From Streptococcus infantis (GTDB lineage Bacteria > Bacillota > Bacilli > Lactobacillales > Streptococcaceae): a stretch of 64,000 bases of DNA. Both the position numbers and the translations under genes were made by a program. The notes beneath the pieces are model-generated. The model was not told the DNA's origin. It was given only the letters and a program-made list of their open reading frames with translations, and made no database searches. The stretch lies in contig NZ_JYGT01000007.1 of assembly GCF_000960085.1 (NCBI RefSeq), positions 124,001 through 188,000 on the forward strand, in the 5' to 3' direction. Within the stretch, counting starts at the first letter, position 1. The number at the start of each line of letters is the position of its first letter. This document shows, piece after piece, positions 47,928 through 58,369 of this stretch.

Positions 47928-48995
47928 TTATTTTACCAAGTAATCTTTCATTTCTTCGAGTGAGACGGGGTGAATAGTGGCTGAACCAAGTTCTGGTACC
48001 AAGACTAATTTCATGGTGTTACCACGCGCTTTTTTATCATGAGTCAAGGCCTGATAAAGCTTATCAACATCCCAGTTTTCATAATCAACAGGAAGACCAA
48101 ATTTCTGACACATTTCTCGGATTGACTGAGTGATTCCCACTGGCATGAGACCTTTTTGTTCGGCTACCTTAGAGACCTGAACCATTCCCATCGCTACTGC
48201 CTCACCATGCATGACACGTCCATAACCAGCAGTCGCTTCGATAGCATGACCAATTGTGTGACCAAAATTGAGATACAGACGAATACCATTGTCCAATTCA
48301 TCCTCAACTACCATCTTGCGCTTGACCTGGCAAGAATGTTCAATCAAACTTTCTGAATTCTCCAAAATACTCTCTACAGAACCATCCATATCAGATAATA
48401 GGTCCCAGAGTTCTGGATCTTCAATTAAGCCATATTTAACGACTTCACCCATTCCTTCAATCAATTCTCTCTTCCCTAAGGTTTCAAGAACCGTTGGGTC
48501 GATCAAAACGCCATCTGGCTGGGCAAAAGTTCCTACCATATTCTTGGCAAAAGGAGTATTCACTCCTGTCTTACCACCGATTGAAGAGTCCACTTGAGCA
48601 GTCAAACTGGTCGGAATTTGAACAAAGTGAATACCTCGCATGTAAGTTGAGGCTACAAAGCCAGCCAAATCACCAACAACTCCACCACCTAGAGCTACGA
48701 TACCATCGCTACGAGTCAAGTCTTGCTTAACTAGAAATTCATAAGCCTTTTGAACCGTTGTTAGATTTTTTCGCTCTTCACCCTCTAGAAAGTCAAAAAC
48801 TGCCACTTGAAAACCCGCATCCTCTAGGCTCAATTTAACTTTTTCTGCATAGAGAGAAGCCACATGGTTATCGGTAATGATAACGACTTTTTGCGGTTGC
48901 CAAAGTTCCCGCAACCATTTTCCTGCTTGAGACAAGCATCCTTTTTCAATCTGAATATCATAGGGATGGTGGGGAAGGTCTATTTTGATTTTCAT
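47928..48995 (-). CDS. aroB: 3-dehydroquinate synthase
   Basis: 355 residues, NAD- and metal-dependent. [56 protein letters not shown] and the metal ligands in [13 protein letters not shown] and [10 protein letters not shown] are visible. Between aroE and aroC in the operon. Confidence 0.97.
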   Translation of the reverse strand: MKIKIDLPHHPYDIQIEKGCLSQAGKWLRELWQPQKVVIITDNHVASLYAEKVKLSLEDAGFQVAVFDFLEGEERKNLTTVQKAYEFLVKQDLTRSDGIVALGGGVVGDLAGFVASTYMRGIHFVQIPTSLTAQVDSSIGGKTGVNTPFAKNMVGTFAQPDGVLIDPTVLETLGKRELIEGMGEVVKYGLIEDPELWDLLSDMDGSVESILENSESLIEHSCQVKRKMVVEDELDNGIRLYLNFGHTIGHAIEATAGYGRVMHGEAVAMGMVQVSKVAEQKGLMPVGITQSIREMCQKFGLPVDYENWDVDKLYQALTHDKKARGNTMKLVLVPELGSATIHPVSLEEMKDYLVK

Positions 48996-49013
48996 AGCAG
49001 TTCTCCTTTTTCT

Positions 49014-49868
49014 TTATTGATACTTTTGTTTTAATAATTCCCAGATTTGATCTGTTGGCATTTCCTTGCCGGTCCATAACTGAAAAGATTCAGCTGCTTG
49101 GTAGAGCAACATCCCTAGGCCATTAACAGCGTGATTTCCCTGGCTCCTTGCCCACTTTAGAAATGGTGTTTCAAAGGGTTGATAAATCACATCTGCTACC
49201 AAGAGCTTCTCTGGTAAAACGATGCTGGTCGGGATCGGCTGAGAGGATCCATCCATGCCCACACTAGTAGCATTAACCAAGAGGTCGGCTTTAGTGATGC
49301 TGTCTTGAAGTTCTTGAATATCCTCTAATGCAAATAAATCTACTCTAAATTCAGTCACATTCTGTATTTTTTCTAAATAAGGTCTTGTTTTTCCCATGGA
49401 TGAAGAACGAACAAAGACAGAAATCTGACTTACTCCATCCAAGATTGCCTGTGCCAAAATTGCCTTGGCTGCACCGCCTGCTCCTAACAAAACCAGTTTT
49501 TTCCTTGATATTTTAAAAGAAGGCAAGCTCTTAAAGAATCCCTTGCCATCTGTATTATATCCAATTAATGTTCCTTCTCGATTCACAACTGTATTAACTG
49601 CACCAATTAAACAAGCCTCTTCGCTCAACTGGTCCAGATAAGGAATCACTTGTTCCTTGTAAGGCATGGAAAGATTGATTCCATACATCTGATAGCGACG
49701 AATATTGGCAACTGTTTCTGCCAAATCGGTTGCCCCTACTTCCCAAGCAAGATAAACTCCATTGGTATTGGTTGCCTCAAAAGCGCTATTGTGAATAAAG
49801 GGAGAAATGGAGTGTTTGATAGGATTTGCGACTACAGCTGCTAAACGTGTGTAGCCATCAATCTTCAT
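49014..49868 (-). CDS. aroE: Shikimate dehydrogenase
   Basis: 284 residues, NADP-dependent reduction of 3-dehydroshikimate. Substrate site [18 protein letters not shown] and [15 protein letters not shown] (catalytic Lys), cofactor loop [16 protein letters not shown], and the C-terminal [19 protein letters not shown]. It overlaps aroD by 11 bases. This locus is used in mitis-group MLST. Confidence 0.97.
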   Translation of the reverse strand: MKIDGYTRLAAVVANPIKHSISPFIHNSAFEATNTNGVYLAWEVGATDLAETVANIRRYQMYGINLSMPYKEQVIPYLDQLSEEACLIGAVNTVVNREGTLIGYNTDGKGFFKSLPSFKISRKKLVLLGAGGAAKAILAQAILDGVSQISVFVRSSSMGKTRPYLEKIQNVTEFRVDLFALEDIQELQDSITKADLLVNATSVGMDGSSQPIPTSIVLPEKLLVADVIYQPFETPFLKWARSQGNHAVNGLGMLLYQAAESFQLWTGKEMPTDQIWELLKQKYQ

Positions 49869-50535
49869 TTAGAAGCTCCCTAATTTTTTTCATGCTAGAT
49901 AGTGAAATTTGTCCTGGAGCACTAGCTTCATCTAGACTTGCAAAAGACCAACTAGAACCAGTCACATCTGAAGTAATACGAGAGACCTTGCCCACTTTTC
50001 CCATAGAAATCGTTACATATTCTTGTTCAGGATTCAGTGTTTTAAAGCCACGTGTAAAGTTCATCAGATCCAACACATCTTGTTCTGTATTAGCCATAAC
50101 AGCTATTTTCACAACTTTAGGATTTAAACTTGTTAACTCAGACAATATTTCCATTAGATTTTCAGGTGTCTCTTGGAAGTTATGGTAGCTCAAGACAAGA
50201 TTTGGAAAGTCCAACATCTGATCAAAAACATCCTTGTAGCTGAAATACTCAAAATCAATATAATCTGGTTGATAAAGCTGGGCCACTTCCTTGATAATTT
50301 GAACATACTCTTCTGAAGAGAGCTCAATTTGACCACCCTCAGAACGAGTACGTAAAGTAAAAACAAGCTCACGACCTGCAAATTTTTCAAAAATAGCTGG
50401 CGCTACCTGCAAGATAGCTTCCTTGGGTAAGAAGTCTGCTCTCCACTCAATGATATCTGCATCATGATACCGCATAACATCAATAGCCTGAGCCTCTTCT
50501 ATACTTCTTGGCATGACAGAAACAATTAATTTCAT
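49858..50535 (-). CDS. aroD: 3-dehydroquinate dehydratase, type I
   Basis: 225-residue class I (Schiff-base) enzyme. [34 protein letters not shown] (His), and the Lys in [17 protein letters not shown] are the expected active-site blocks, with [12 protein letters not shown] closing the barrel. It overlaps the methyltransferase gene upstream by 4 bases. Confidence 0.96.
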   Translation of the reverse strand: MKLIVSVMPRSIEEAQAIDVMRYHDADIIEWRADFLPKEAILQVAPAIFEKFAGRELVFTLRTRSEGGQIELSSEEYVQIIKEVAQLYQPDYIDFEYFSYKDVFDQMLDFPNLVLSYHNFQETPENLMEILSELTSLNPKVVKIAVMANTEQDVLDLMNFTRGFKTLNPEQEYVTISMGKVGKVSRITSDVTGSSWSFASLDEASAPGQISLSSMKKIRELLNED

Positions 50536-51695
50536 TTACTAACCTTCATGGTAATCACTTTGAGGTAATTACTACTTTCATCTTTTTCATTGTAGACAAA
50601 GTCTGCTGGAAGTCCATATTTATGAAGGACCTGATACTTTCTACCTGCAAATCCTTTGTCGATTTGTTCTGTGAATTTTTGACGGGAAACATTAGCCGCA
50701 TTGGTACTAGCAATAATGATTCCACCTGGGTTTAAAATCTCTAGGCTTTGGGAAATCAACTTATGATAATCCTTAGCTACAGAGAATGTTTGTTTTTTAT
50801 TTCGGGCAAAACTAGGCGGATCCAGAACAATCACATCGTAGCTCAAACCCTTCCTCTTAGCATATTTAAAGTATTCAAAGACATCCATGACAAGTAATCG
50901 ATGATTGTCTAGACTCAAACCATTAGCATGAAAATGAGCTTCTGATAGTTCTCTCGAACGCTTGGCTAGATCCACAGAGGTTGTTTCACTAGCTCCTCCC
51001 ATAGCTGCAGCGACTGAGAAAGCTGCTGTATAGGAAAACATATTGAGCAAGGATTTCCCCATTGCTAAACCATCCACTAAGCTCCCACGAACTTCATGCT
51101 GATCCAAGAAGATCCCTGTCATTAGGCCGTCATTCATAAAGACTTGGTACAAGACTCCATTCTCAAGAACAGTGAAATATTCAGCTGTTTCTTGACCATA
51201 GATATGGGCAGACTCATAATCTAGACCTTTAAAGCGAATCTTTTCATAGGCACCCAAGACTTCTGGAAATACCTGAGCAAAGGCTGCCATAATCTCTTGG
51301 CGAAGACCATAGATATAGGAGTTATACCAAGAGAAAACAACATAATCTCCGTAGAGGTCCAGCGTCATTCCACCAAAACCATCGCCTTCTTGATTAAACA
51401 AACGAAAGGCAGTTGTCAACTCATCTTGATAGTAGGAAGAACGTTTTTGTTTGGCTTTTTCAAATAAGCTTTCAAAGAACTTTTGATTAAAAGAAACTTT
51501 CTGGTTGGTTACAAACCAACCAATCCCCTTGTTTTGACTGGATAAGTAAGCCTTTCCTAAAAATTCTTTGCTTTGGCTGAAAAGCTCAACTTCTTGATTA
51601 GTTTCAGATAAGTCTAGAAAATCAACTTCTTCCAAAAGAACCTGACCTTTATGGAGCTTTTTTTCGACACGCCGACTGACGAATACTTTATTCAT
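50532..51695 (-). CDS. RlmI-like class I rRNA methyltransferase
   Basis: 387-residue SAM-dependent methyltransferase of the RlmI/RlmK (YccW) family. An N-terminal PUA-like domain ([20 protein letters not shown]) is followed by an EEHUD-like region and the Rossmann domain with [30 protein letters not shown] and [15 protein letters not shown]. It probably makes m5C on 23S rRNA, as RlmI does in E. coli; the exact target is inferred. First gene of the aro operon. The -10 box lies only 7 bases before the ATG, so the mRNA may be leaderless. Confidence 0.85.
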   Translation of the reverse strand: MNKVFVSRRVEKKLHKGQVLLEEVDFLDLSETNQEVELFSQSKEFLGKAYLSSQNKGIGWFVTNQKVSFNQKFFESLFEKAKQKRSSYYQDELTTAFRLFNQEGDGFGGMTLDLYGDYVVFSWYNSYIYGLRQEIMAAFAQVFPEVLGAYEKIRFKGLDYESAHIYGQETAEYFTVLENGVLYQVFMNDGLMTGIFLDQHEVRGSLVDGLAMGKSLLNMFSYTAAFSVAAAMGGASETTSVDLAKRSRELSEAHFHANGLSLDNHRLLVMDVFEYFKYAKRKGLSYDVIVLDPPSFARNKKQTFSVAKDYHKLISQSLEILNPGGIIIASTNAANVSRQKFTEQIDKGFAGRKYQVLHKYGLPADFVYNEKDESSNYLKVITMKVSK

Positions 51696-51702
51696 AGATA
51701 CA

Positions 51703-51731
51703 ATTATATCAAATTTGTTGAAAATTCACAA
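51703..51731 (-). promoter_or_regulatory. Promoter of the rlmI-aro operon
   Basis: The minus strand has -35 TTGTGA (51726-51731), a 17-bp spacer ending TGA (extended -10) and -10 TATAAT (51703-51708). The ATG begins 7 bases later, so transcription should start at or next to the first codon. Confidence 0.7.
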
Positions 51732-51864
51732 AATAGAAAGTGATTTCTCCATTGATTCCATAGGGATTGAAGCTATTTATCACTCTTTTCCATCAGATAG
51801 CATCTTTTTTCTATAAAAGCTTTTGTAAAAAATGGACATAAAAGAGCTAGAGTATATTTTCTAG

Positions 51865-51878
51865 CGCAAACGTTTGCG
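51865..51878 (+). promoter_or_regulatory. cre site (CcpA operator) of the alpha-amylase gene
   Basis: CGCAAACGTTTGCG, a perfect 14-bp palindrome with the cre core. It overlaps the -35 box of the amylase promoter, so CcpA should exclude RNA polymerase. Confidence 0.85.
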
Positions 51879-51902
51879 TATTCCTTGGCTTTGTGGTAAA
51901 AT
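51874..51902 (+). promoter_or_regulatory. Promoter of the alpha-amylase gene
   Basis: -35 TTGCGT (51874-51879), 17-bp spacer, -10 TAAAAT (51897-51902), about 30 bases before the ATG. Confidence 0.65.
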
Positions 51903-51934
51903 GATTCTCAAATTGTTAAGTATGAGGACTATCT

Positions 51935-53386
51935 ATGACAAATCAAACCCTAATGCAATATTTTGAGTGGTACCTTCCCCACGATGGACAACACTGGACG
52001 CGACTTACCGATGATGCTGAGCACCTTGCAAATCTAGGAATTAGCCACGTCTGGATGCCACCTGCCTTTAAAGCTACCAACGAAAAAGATGTCGGTTATG
52101 GTGTCTATGACCTTTTTGACCTCGGTGAATTTGACCAAAAAGGAACTGTGCGTACCAAGTACGGTTTCAAAGAAGACTATCTTCAAGCCATTCAAACACT
52201 TAAATCACATGGGATTCAACCTATGGCTGACGTCGTCTTAAACCACAAGGCAGCTGCAGACCGTTTGGAATCTTTCCAGGTTATTGAAGTCGACCCAGGA
52301 GATCGCACAATTGAACTTGGAGAACCTTTTACCATCAATGGTTGGACAAACTTTACTTTTGATGGAAGACAAAACACCTACAATGATTTCCACTGGCACT
52401 GGTACCATTTCACTGGAACTGACTATGATGCCAAAAGACGGAAGTCTGGTATTTACCTTATCCAGGGAGATAATAAGGGGTGGGCCCACGAAGAATTAGT
52501 CGATAATGAAAATGGTAACTATGACTACCTCATGTATGCGGACTTAGATTTTAAGCATCCAGAAGTCATACAAAATATCTACGATTGGGCTGATTGGTTC
52601 ATGGAAACGACTGGAGTAGCTGGTTTTCGTTTAGATGCAGTCAAACATATCGACTCCTTCTTTATGCGTAATTTCATTCGTGACATCAAAGAGAAATATG
52701 GACAAGACTTCTATGTCTTTGGAGAATTCTGGAATCCAGACAAGGAAGCTAACTTGGACTACCTTGAAAAGATTGAAGAACGCTTTGACCTTGTCGATGT
52801 CCGACTCCATATGAATCTCTTTGAGGCAAGCCAAGCTGGTGCAGACTACGATTTGCGTACCATCTTTAATGATAGTCTGATTCAAGTCAAACCAGATAAG
52901 GCTGTAACCTTTGTCGAAAATCATGATACTCAACGAGGACAAGCTTTAGAATCTACTGTAGAAGAATGGTTTAAACCAGCAGCCTATGCTCTTATTCTTT
53001 TGCGCGAGCAGGGTCTCCCTTGTGTCTTTTACGGAGACTACTACGGTATCTCTGGTCAATATGCTCAGCAAGATTTTAAAGAAGTTCTTGACCATCTGCT
53101 AGCTATCCGAAAAGATTTGGCTTATGGAGAGCAGACGGACTACTTTGATGACCCTAATTGTATCGGTTGGGTCCGTTCAGGAACTGACAATCAATCACCT
53201 TTAGCTGTTCTAATCTCTAATGCCCAAGAAAATGATAAAACCATGTTTGTAGGCCAAGAATGGGCTGACCAAACCTTTGTTGATTTACTCGGTAATCATT
53301 CTGATCAAGTAACTATCAATTCGGATGGGTACGGAGATTTCCCAGTAGTTGAACGTTCTCTCAGCGTTTGGGGACTTGCTAATTAA
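51935..53386 (+). CDS. Cytoplasmic alpha-amylase (GH13)
   Basis: 483-residue liquefying-type alpha-amylase (AmyS/MalS-like, GH13_5) without a signal peptide. MTNQTLMQYFEWYLPHDGQHW is the typical start. Catalytic regions: ADVVLNHKA, GFRLDAVKH (nucleophile D234), FGEFWN (acid Glu) and FVENHDTQ (Asp). It should cut imported or stored alpha-1,4-glucans. Single gene under a CcpA-controlled promoter, ending at a bidirectional terminator. Confidence 0.94.
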   Translation: MTNQTLMQYFEWYLPHDGQHWTRLTDDAEHLANLGISHVWMPPAFKATNEKDVGYGVYDLFDLGEFDQKGTVRTKYGFKEDYLQAIQTLKSHGIQPMADVVLNHKAAADRLESFQVIEVDPGDRTIELGEPFTINGWTNFTFDGRQNTYNDFHWHWYHFTGTDYDAKRRKSGIYLIQGDNKGWAHEELVDNENGNYDYLMYADLDFKHPEVIQNIYDWADWFMETTGVAGFRLDAVKHIDSFFMRNFIRDIKEKYGQDFYVFGEFWNPDKEANLDYLEKIEERFDLVDVRLHMNLFEASQAGADYDLRTIFNDSLIQVKPDKAVTFVENHDTQRGQALESTVEEWFKPAAYALILLREQGLPCVFYGDYYGISGQYAQQDFKEVLDHLLAIRKDLAYGEQTDYFDDPNCIGWVRSGTDNQSPLAVLISNAQENDKTMFVGQEWADQTFVDLLGNHSDQVTINSDGYGDFPVVERSLSVWGLAN

Positions 53387-53390
53387 AAAC

Positions 53391-53421
53391 AAAAAAACTT
53401 GCCTGATTGGCAAGTTTTTTT
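53391..53421. terminator. Bidirectional terminator between amylase and dnaD
   Basis: AAAAAAACTTGCC/GGCAAGTTTTTTT with a 5-base loop (arms 53391-53403 and 53409-53421), between convergent genes. Confidence 0.92.
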
Positions 53422-53432
53422 ATTATTCATTA

Positions 53433-54107
53433 TTAGTCTTTCCATAGATCCATAGCGTTTTTGAAATCTGATGAGACTTGTACATTTTGAGGATTGCTTG
53501 CTTCTCTTTCCTGACGTTTCGCCTCTACCTGGGCTACACTCTTAATACCCTCATGTCGCCAGTTTCGTAGGATTGCTTGGATATATTTCCAGTTTGGTTT
53601 TCCATTCAAAACAGCTTCACGTAGAGCTTCTTTTATCAAATCAGCACTCGTTCCGTCTTCTTTCAAACTCTTTTCCAAATCTTCGATTTCAAAGGGACTC
53701 AAGAGTCGACCTAGCTCCTGTTGGAAAGTTTCCACCAAGCTCTTCAAGTCATTCTGAGCTGGTTTCACTTGATTTGGAGCTTGTTTTTCAAAAAGTTGGT
53801 CTAGGCGCTCCAAGGCAAGAGTTGCATCGAAGATTACTTCTATTTCGCCATTAAGTTCAATGGTTCGGTATTGAAGCAACCCTTTCTCAGTCAATCGTGA
53901 AATAGCCTGATTGACTTCAGTGACATTTTTGCCGATTTTTTCAGCAATCTGACTTGGAGACAATTCACCTAAAGCCGTTGTATTCTGTAGGTAAAAGAAT
54001 TGCCAAACAAGAAAGTCCTCGCTAGATGAAAAGAGTTGATTATAGTGCAATAAGAGTGCACTTGGTAAAACTAAATTTCCAGATTTAAAAGCATCTAAAT
54101 ATGTCAT
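53433..54107 (-). CDS. dnaD: DnaD-like replication protein
   Basis: 224-residue DnaD domain protein, part of the Gram-positive primosome that helps load the replicative helicase. An N-terminal winged-helix (residues 1-95: SPSQIAEKIGKNVTEVNQAISRLTEKGLL) and a C-terminal DnaB/DnaD domain (LSPFEIEDLEKSL, AVLNGKPNWKYIQAILRNW with the YxxxIxxxW motif) are clear. It lies 8 bases after metA in the same direction. Confidence 0.93.
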   Translation of the reverse strand: MTYLDAFKSGNLVLPSALLLHYNQLFSSSEDFLVWQFFYLQNTTALGELSPSQIAEKIGKNVTEVNQAISRLTEKGLLQYRTIELNGEIEVIFDATLALERLDQLFEKQAPNQVKPAQNDLKSLVETFQQELGRLLSPFEIEDLEKSLKEDGTSADLIKEALREAVLNGKPNWKYIQAILRNWRHEGIKSVAQVEAKRQEREASNPQNVQVSSDFKNAMDLWKD

Positions 54108-54115
54108 AATTCCTC

Positions 54116-55060
54116 TTATAAATATCCAAAATGAGAAACATCGTCTTCCACCCTCTTCCAGTCAAAAGGTGTCTCCTGGTATACTGCGTAATTCACCCAA
54201 TTACTAAAAAAGAGAGCTGCTGAAGAACTCCACAGCATACATGGACGAGTATGGATATCATCATTTTTAAAATAATTTTCCGGTATATGGGGGTTTAAAC
54301 CAGCATCTAAATCTCTAAAGTATTCTTTAGCAAGAGTATCACGATCATACTCTAAATGTCCAAAACTATAAACTTCTCTTAAATCTCTACTAGCGAGGAT
54401 TGACACTCCAACCTCATCACCAGATGCTAAAATCTCTAAATTGGTATGATTCAAAATATCTTCTTTTAAGACCTCGGTATGTCTAGAATGCGGAGAGACA
54501 TATAAATCATCAAAACCTCTCAATAGGAGATGACCTTCTTTTAAAACATCTTGAGGATAAATCCCAGAAAGCTTCTGGTCCATCTGGTATTTATCTACAC
54601 CATAGCGATAGTATAGACCTGCCTGTGCTCCCCAACAAATATGCAAGGTTGAAAAGACATGAGTCTTAGACCAATCGATAACTTGGGTAAACTCTTGCCA
54701 ATAGTCAACCTCTTCAAATGGAAGGTGCTCAACTGGAGCTCCTGTGATAATCAAGCCATCGAAATAATCGTCTTTGACTTCCGAGAAGGTCTTATAAAAA
54801 GTCTCCATATGCTCTGAGCGAGTTGTTTTTGATTGGTGACTCTCCATATATAAAAAGTCAATATCCAACTGGAGTGGAGTATTTGCCAAATGCCGTAAAA
54901 GTTGTGTCTCTGTCACAATTTTTTGGGGCATCAAATTTAAGATAAGAATTTTTAAGGGTCGGATATCTTGGTGAGCCGCCCTTTGGTCATCCATGACGAA
55001 AATATTTTCCGTTCGTAAAATATCGACTGCTGGTAATTTTTTTTCAATTCGAATCGGCAT
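54116..55060 (-). CDS. metA: Homoserine O-acyltransferase MetA, predicted acetyl-CoA type
   Basis: 314-residue MetA, first step of methionine synthesis from homoserine. [51 protein letters not shown], the nucleophile C142 in [13 protein letters not shown], and HSRHTEV are all present. Residue 111 is Glu; from published work on Bacillus cereus MetA, Glu111 selects acetyl-CoA and Gly selects succinyl-CoA. Annotation pipelines usually call it succinyltransferase. The promoter carries a MET-box-like operator. Confidence 0.93.
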   Translation of the reverse strand: MPIRIEKKLPAVDILRTENIFVMDDQRAAHQDIRPLKILILNLMPQKIVTETQLLRHLANTPLQLDIDFLYMESHQSKTTRSEHMETFYKTFSEVKDDYFDGLIITGAPVEHLPFEEVDYWQEFTQVIDWSKTHVFSTLHICWGAQAGLYYRYGVDKYQMDQKLSGIYPQDVLKEGHLLLRGFDDLYVSPHSRHTEVLKEDILNHTNLEILASGDEVGVSILASRDLREVYSFGHLEYDRDTLAKEYFRDLDAGLNPHIPENYFKNDDIHTRPCMLWSSSAALFFSNWVNYAVYQETPFDWKRVEDDVSHFGYL

Positions 55061-55147
55061 GGAAATCTCCTTACAATATCAATACTGGGTACGTGTTAAA
55101 CTGTTATCACCAATTAGACTTTCCAATTGGCAACTTTCTTTCCCTTT

Positions 55148-55176
55148 ATTATACTGTAAGAAGGTATAGTTTTCAA
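55148..55176 (-). promoter_or_regulatory. Promoter of metA
   Basis: The minus strand has -35 TTGAAA (55171-55176), 17-bp spacer, -10 TATAAT (55148-55153). The leader before metA is about 80 bases and contains an AATTGG/CCAATT hairpin near 55115-55133. Confidence 0.75.
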
Positions 55177-55181
55177 TTATA
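55165..55181 (-). promoter_or_regulatory. MET-box-like operator (MtaR/MetR)
   Basis: TATAGTTTTCAATTATA on the plus strand, an imperfect palindrome. It agrees at about 15 of 17 positions with the MET-box TATAGTTtnaAACTATA that I recall for the LysR regulator MtaR/MetR in streptococci. It overlaps the metA -35 box. Confidence 0.65.
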
Positions 55182-55225
55182 GTTTTTCTCTAACTAGATA
55201 TAGCCTTATTTTATATCAAATGACG

Positions 55226-55250
55226 AGAAAACAGCCCCAAGGACTGTTTT
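55226..55250 (-). terminator. Terminator downstream of apt
   Basis: AAAACAGTCC / GGCTGTTTT stem with a short loop and T run, 4 bases after the apt stop on the minus strand. Confidence 0.8.
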
Positions 55251-55253
55251 TCA

Positions 55254-55766
55254 TTAATAATGCATCAAAACTTTATAATCGTAATCTCCGATTGCCTCAC
55301 GACCTTTTAGCTCATCAAGCTCAATCAAAAAGGCACAACCAGCTACGACACCACCTAATTTCTCAATCATTTCGATTGTCGCCTTAACAGTACCACCTGT
55401 TGCCAAGAGGTCATCTACAATAAGAACACGTTGACCTGGTTTGATAGCATCTGCGTGCATGGTCAAAGTATCAACACCATATTCTTTTTCGTAGTCAGCT
55501 GAAATGACTTCGCGTGGCAATTTCCCTGGTTTACGAACAGGTGCAAAACCAATTCCCAACTCAAAAGCAACTGGACATCCAACAATAAATCCACGTGCTT
55601 CTGGTCCTACGATCATATCAATTTTTTTGTCAGTAGCATATTGAACAATTTCGCGAACAGCGTAACTGTAGGCATTTCCATCTGCCATCAAAGGGCTGAT
55701 ATCACGGAATGTAATTCCTTCTTGTGGATAATTTTCAATACTTGCAATGTAATCTTTTAAGTTCAT
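55254..55766 (-). CDS. apt: Adenine phosphoribosyltransferase
   Basis: 170 residues, salvages adenine to [45 protein letters not shown] and the PRPP loop [16 protein letters not shown] are the family marks. Monocistronic with its own terminator. Confidence 0.97.
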   Translation of the reverse strand: MNLKDYIASIENYPQEGITFRDISPLMADGNAYSYAVREIVQYATDKKIDMIVGPEARGFIVGCPVAFELGIGFAPVRKPGKLPREVISADYEKEYGVDTLTMHADAIKPGQRVLIVDDLLATGGTVKATIEMIEKLGGVVAGCAFLIELDELKGREAIGDYDYKVLMHY

Positions 55767-55833
55767 AGCGTTTCTTTCTTTTAAAGTTTTTACTCCCTAT
55801 TATACCATATTTCCTAGAAAAGCGAAATAGAAA

Positions 55834-55861
55834 GAAGCCTTGGAATATCGTTCCAAAGCCC
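55834..55861 (-). terminator. Probable terminator of the dapB-cca operon
   Basis: 9-bp stem GCTTTGGAA / TTCCAAGGC (55837-55845, 55851-55859) with a 5-base loop. The T tail (TTCTTTCTATTT) is interrupted. Confidence 0.55.
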
Positions 55862-55907
55862 CTCAGACCTTCATAAAATTCGGAGATTCGCTCGATCAAT
55901 GAAATCT

Positions 55908-56501
55908 TTACTTCTTTTTGCTTTTAGAAGTTTGATTCCGTTGACGATTCTGTTGAATACGCCACTCTCGCTCAAAGTAGGACATGACTTCAAATACTCT
56001 CTTTGGTAAGCCAACATCCAGCAAATAGATTGGGATTTTCAAAACGTTAGAATGTTTTGAACTTGTAAATCTACTTCGAAGACGATACCAGAAAAAGTTG
56101 GATTTTAAAACTTCCTTGTCATAAAACTGAACCTCAATCATATAAAAATCCCTTGCATTTCTACTACCCTTAATTCTCGTGAGAGCAAACTTTTCTACCT
56201 GTCCCCAGGAATAAAACTGCCAGTCTTTCTTTGGATATGGTTTATAGGAAAATCCTTGAGCCGTACATTTCAAATACTCTTTATCAGAAAAAAGCCGTCG
56301 CAAATGTTGATACAAAATGAAGCCAACGATGAGGATCAAGAAACCAATAAAGAGGATTAAGGGCACCAATCCCGCAGGTGCTTCTTCGGGATAGCTCAGC
56401 AAAAACGAAAAGATCCAAAGTAGAAGAGCCAATTCTAGTAGATAAAGAATAAGGCTCAAAACGATTTTCTTACTACTCCATTTAATAATTGTTTCTTCCA
56501 T
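55908..56501 (-). CDS. Two-TM membrane protein, YcxB-like
   Basis: 197 residues. Two membrane helices near the N-terminus (IVLSLILYLLELALLLWIFSF and LVPLILFIGFLILIVGFILYQ) are followed by a soluble beta-rich region resembling the PH-like YcxB domain (CTAQGFSYKPYPKKDWQFYS). It ends in a very basic Arg/Lys/Gln tail. Function unknown. Its start overlaps the ABC-F stop by one base, so it is the last gene of the dapB-cca-ABC-F operon. Confidence 0.78.
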   Translation of the reverse strand: MEETIIKWSSKKIVLSLILYLLELALLLWIFSFLLSYPEEAPAGLVPLILFIGFLILIVGFILYQHLRRLFSDKEYLKCTAQGFSYKPYPKKDWQFYSWGQVEKFALTRIKGSRNARDFYMIEVQFYDKEVLKSNFFWYRLRSRFTSSKHSNVLKIPIYLLDVGLPKRVFEVMSYFEREWRIQQNRQRNQTSKSKKK

Positions 56502-58369
56502 TATACTAACTCACTTAAATATTCATAGCGTTCATATTTTTCCAGCAAGTCTTCATTTTTCTCGTCTAACTCTTTTTGAAGGGTAGCTAGTTTCCCAAAG
56601 TCAGAACCATTTGCTAGCATTTCTTTCTCTATAGAAGAGATGCGGTTTTCTAAGGCTTCGATATCACCTTCAATACTTGCCCACTCCTGCTTTTCCTGGT
56701 AGGTCATGCGTTTCTTCTCTTCACGGACTTTGACCACTTTCTCCTTTTCAGCCTTTTGAACTTGGCTTTTTGCTTCTGCTTCAAAAGCCTTTTCATCTAG
56801 ATAATCTGTATAATGGCCAAAGAAAGGACGGATGGTCCCGTCTTCAAAAGCAAGAATCTTAGTTGCTACCTTATCAAGGAAATAGCGGTCGTGACTAACT
56901 GTCAAGACTGGCCCTGCAAAACCTTGTAAGAAATTTTCTAGAACTGTTAAGGTCGCAATGTCTAGATCATTTGTTGGTTCATCTAATAAAAGTACATTGG
57001 GTTTTTCAAGGAGTAATTTGAGGAGGTACAGACGCTTCTTCTCTCCACCTGACAGCTTCTCAATCAAGGTACCGTGCGTTGAACGAGGGAAAAGAAATTG
57101 TTCTAGTAATTCTGCAATGGATGTCGTAGTACCACCGCTAGTCTTAACCTCTTCTGCCACTTCCTGTAGGTAATTGATAACCCGCTTACTTTCATCTAAA
57201 CCTTCGATTTGTTGAGAGAAATAAGCGATACGAACTGTTTCACCGATGATAACTTGTCCTTCAGTAGCTTCAAGTCTTCCTGCAATAAGGTTAAGAAGGG
57301 TTGACTTCCCAACACCATTGTCCCCGACGATTCCGATACGGTCTTTGGCTTGGACCAAAAGATTAAAATGTTGCAGAATCGCTTTATCGTCATAGGCAAA
57401 GGAAACATCCTTAAACTCGATAACTTTTTTACCGATACGGCTAGTTTCAAAATTCATGCTCAAGTCTGTCTCAAGGCTAGTATCTGAAACTTCCTTTTTC
57501 AAGTCATGGAATCGATTGATACGAGCTTGTTGCTTGGTCGCACGAGCTTGAGGTTGCCGTCTCATCCAAGCTAATTCTTGTTTGTAAAGTTGTTCCTTTT
57601 TGTGAAGTAGAGCTGCGTCACGCTCATCCTGTTCAGCCTTGAGACGGACATAATCTTGGTAATTCCCCTGATACTCTGTCAATCCACCTCTATCCAATTC
57701 AAAAATTCGCGTAGAAAGAGCATCCAGGAAATAACGATCGTGAGTGATGAAGAGGACGGTCTTCTTGGAATTTTTCAAAAAGAGAGTCAACCATTCGATG
57801 GTCGCAATGTCCAGATGGTTAGTTGGCTCATCAAGAAGCAAGAGATCATGATTTCCTAAAAGCACTTGCGCCAATTGAACCCGTCTACGAAGACCACCCG
57901 ACAAAGCTCCAACAGGAGTTGATAATTCTTGAATGCCTAGTTTACTGAGAACAGTCTTGACCTGACTTTCGATTTCCCATGCTTGGAGAGAGTCCATCTC
58001 CGCCATGACCCGTTCTAGACGCGCCTGCTTGTCCTCACTATAGTTAAGCATGAGCAGTTCATACTCACGGATCAACTGGATTTCTTTCAAATCGCTCGAT
58101 AGAACAGTATCCAAGACAGTCTTGCTGTCATCAAAATTTGGATCCTGAGTCAAATAACCAATCTTGTAATCATTCTTTGATGAAAATGGGCTTACGTCAC
58201 CATCAAAACCTAAAACACCTGAAAGTACATCTAGAAGGGTCGTTTTCCCAGTTCCGTTGACCCCAATAAGACCGATGCGGTCTAAGTCGTGGATGATAAA
58301 AGAAATATCCTTAAAAACGGTCTTATCACCAACTGATTTGCTTAGTTTTTCAACGATAAAATCACTCAT
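56501..58369 (-). CDS. ABC-F family ATPase (Uup-like)
   Basis: 622 residues, two ABC domains and no membrane segment. Walker [13 protein letters not shown] and [12 protein letters not shown]; signatures [13 protein letters not shown] and [13 protein letters not shown]; Walker [13 protein letters not shown] and [12 protein letters not shown]. The inter-domain linker (about residues 240-300) and a C-terminal coiled coil ([20 protein letters not shown] onward) match Uup. Such proteins act on the ribosome or on branched DNA. It overlaps cca by 4 bases. Confidence 0.93.
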   Translation of the reverse strand: MSDFIVEKLSKSVGDKTVFKDISFIIHDLDRIGLIGVNGTGKTTLLDVLSGVLGFDGDVSPFSSKNDYKIGYLTQDPNFDDSKTVLDTVLSSDLKEIQLIREYELLMLNYSEDKQARLERVMAEMDSLQAWEIESQVKTVLSKLGIQELSTPVGALSGGLRRRVQLAQVLLGNHDLLLLDEPTNHLDIATIEWLTLFLKNSKKTVLFITHDRYFLDALSTRIFELDRGGLTEYQGNYQDYVRLKAEQDERDAALLHKKEQLYKQELAWMRRQPQARATKQQARINRFHDLKKEVSDTSLETDLSMNFETSRIGKKVIEFKDVSFAYDDKAILQHFNLLVQAKDRIGIVGDNGVGKSTLLNLIAGRLEATEGQVIIGETVRIAYFSQQIEGLDESKRVINYLQEVAEEVKTSGGTTTSIAELLEQFLFPRSTHGTLIEKLSGGEKKRLYLLKLLLEKPNVLLLDEPTNDLDIATLTVLENFLQGFAGPVLTVSHDRYFLDKVATKILAFEDGTIRPFFGHYTDYLDEKAFEAEAKSQVQKAEKEKVVKVREEKKRMTYQEKQEWASIEGDIEALENRISSIEKEMLANGSDFGKLATLQKELDEKNEDLLEKYERYEYLSELV

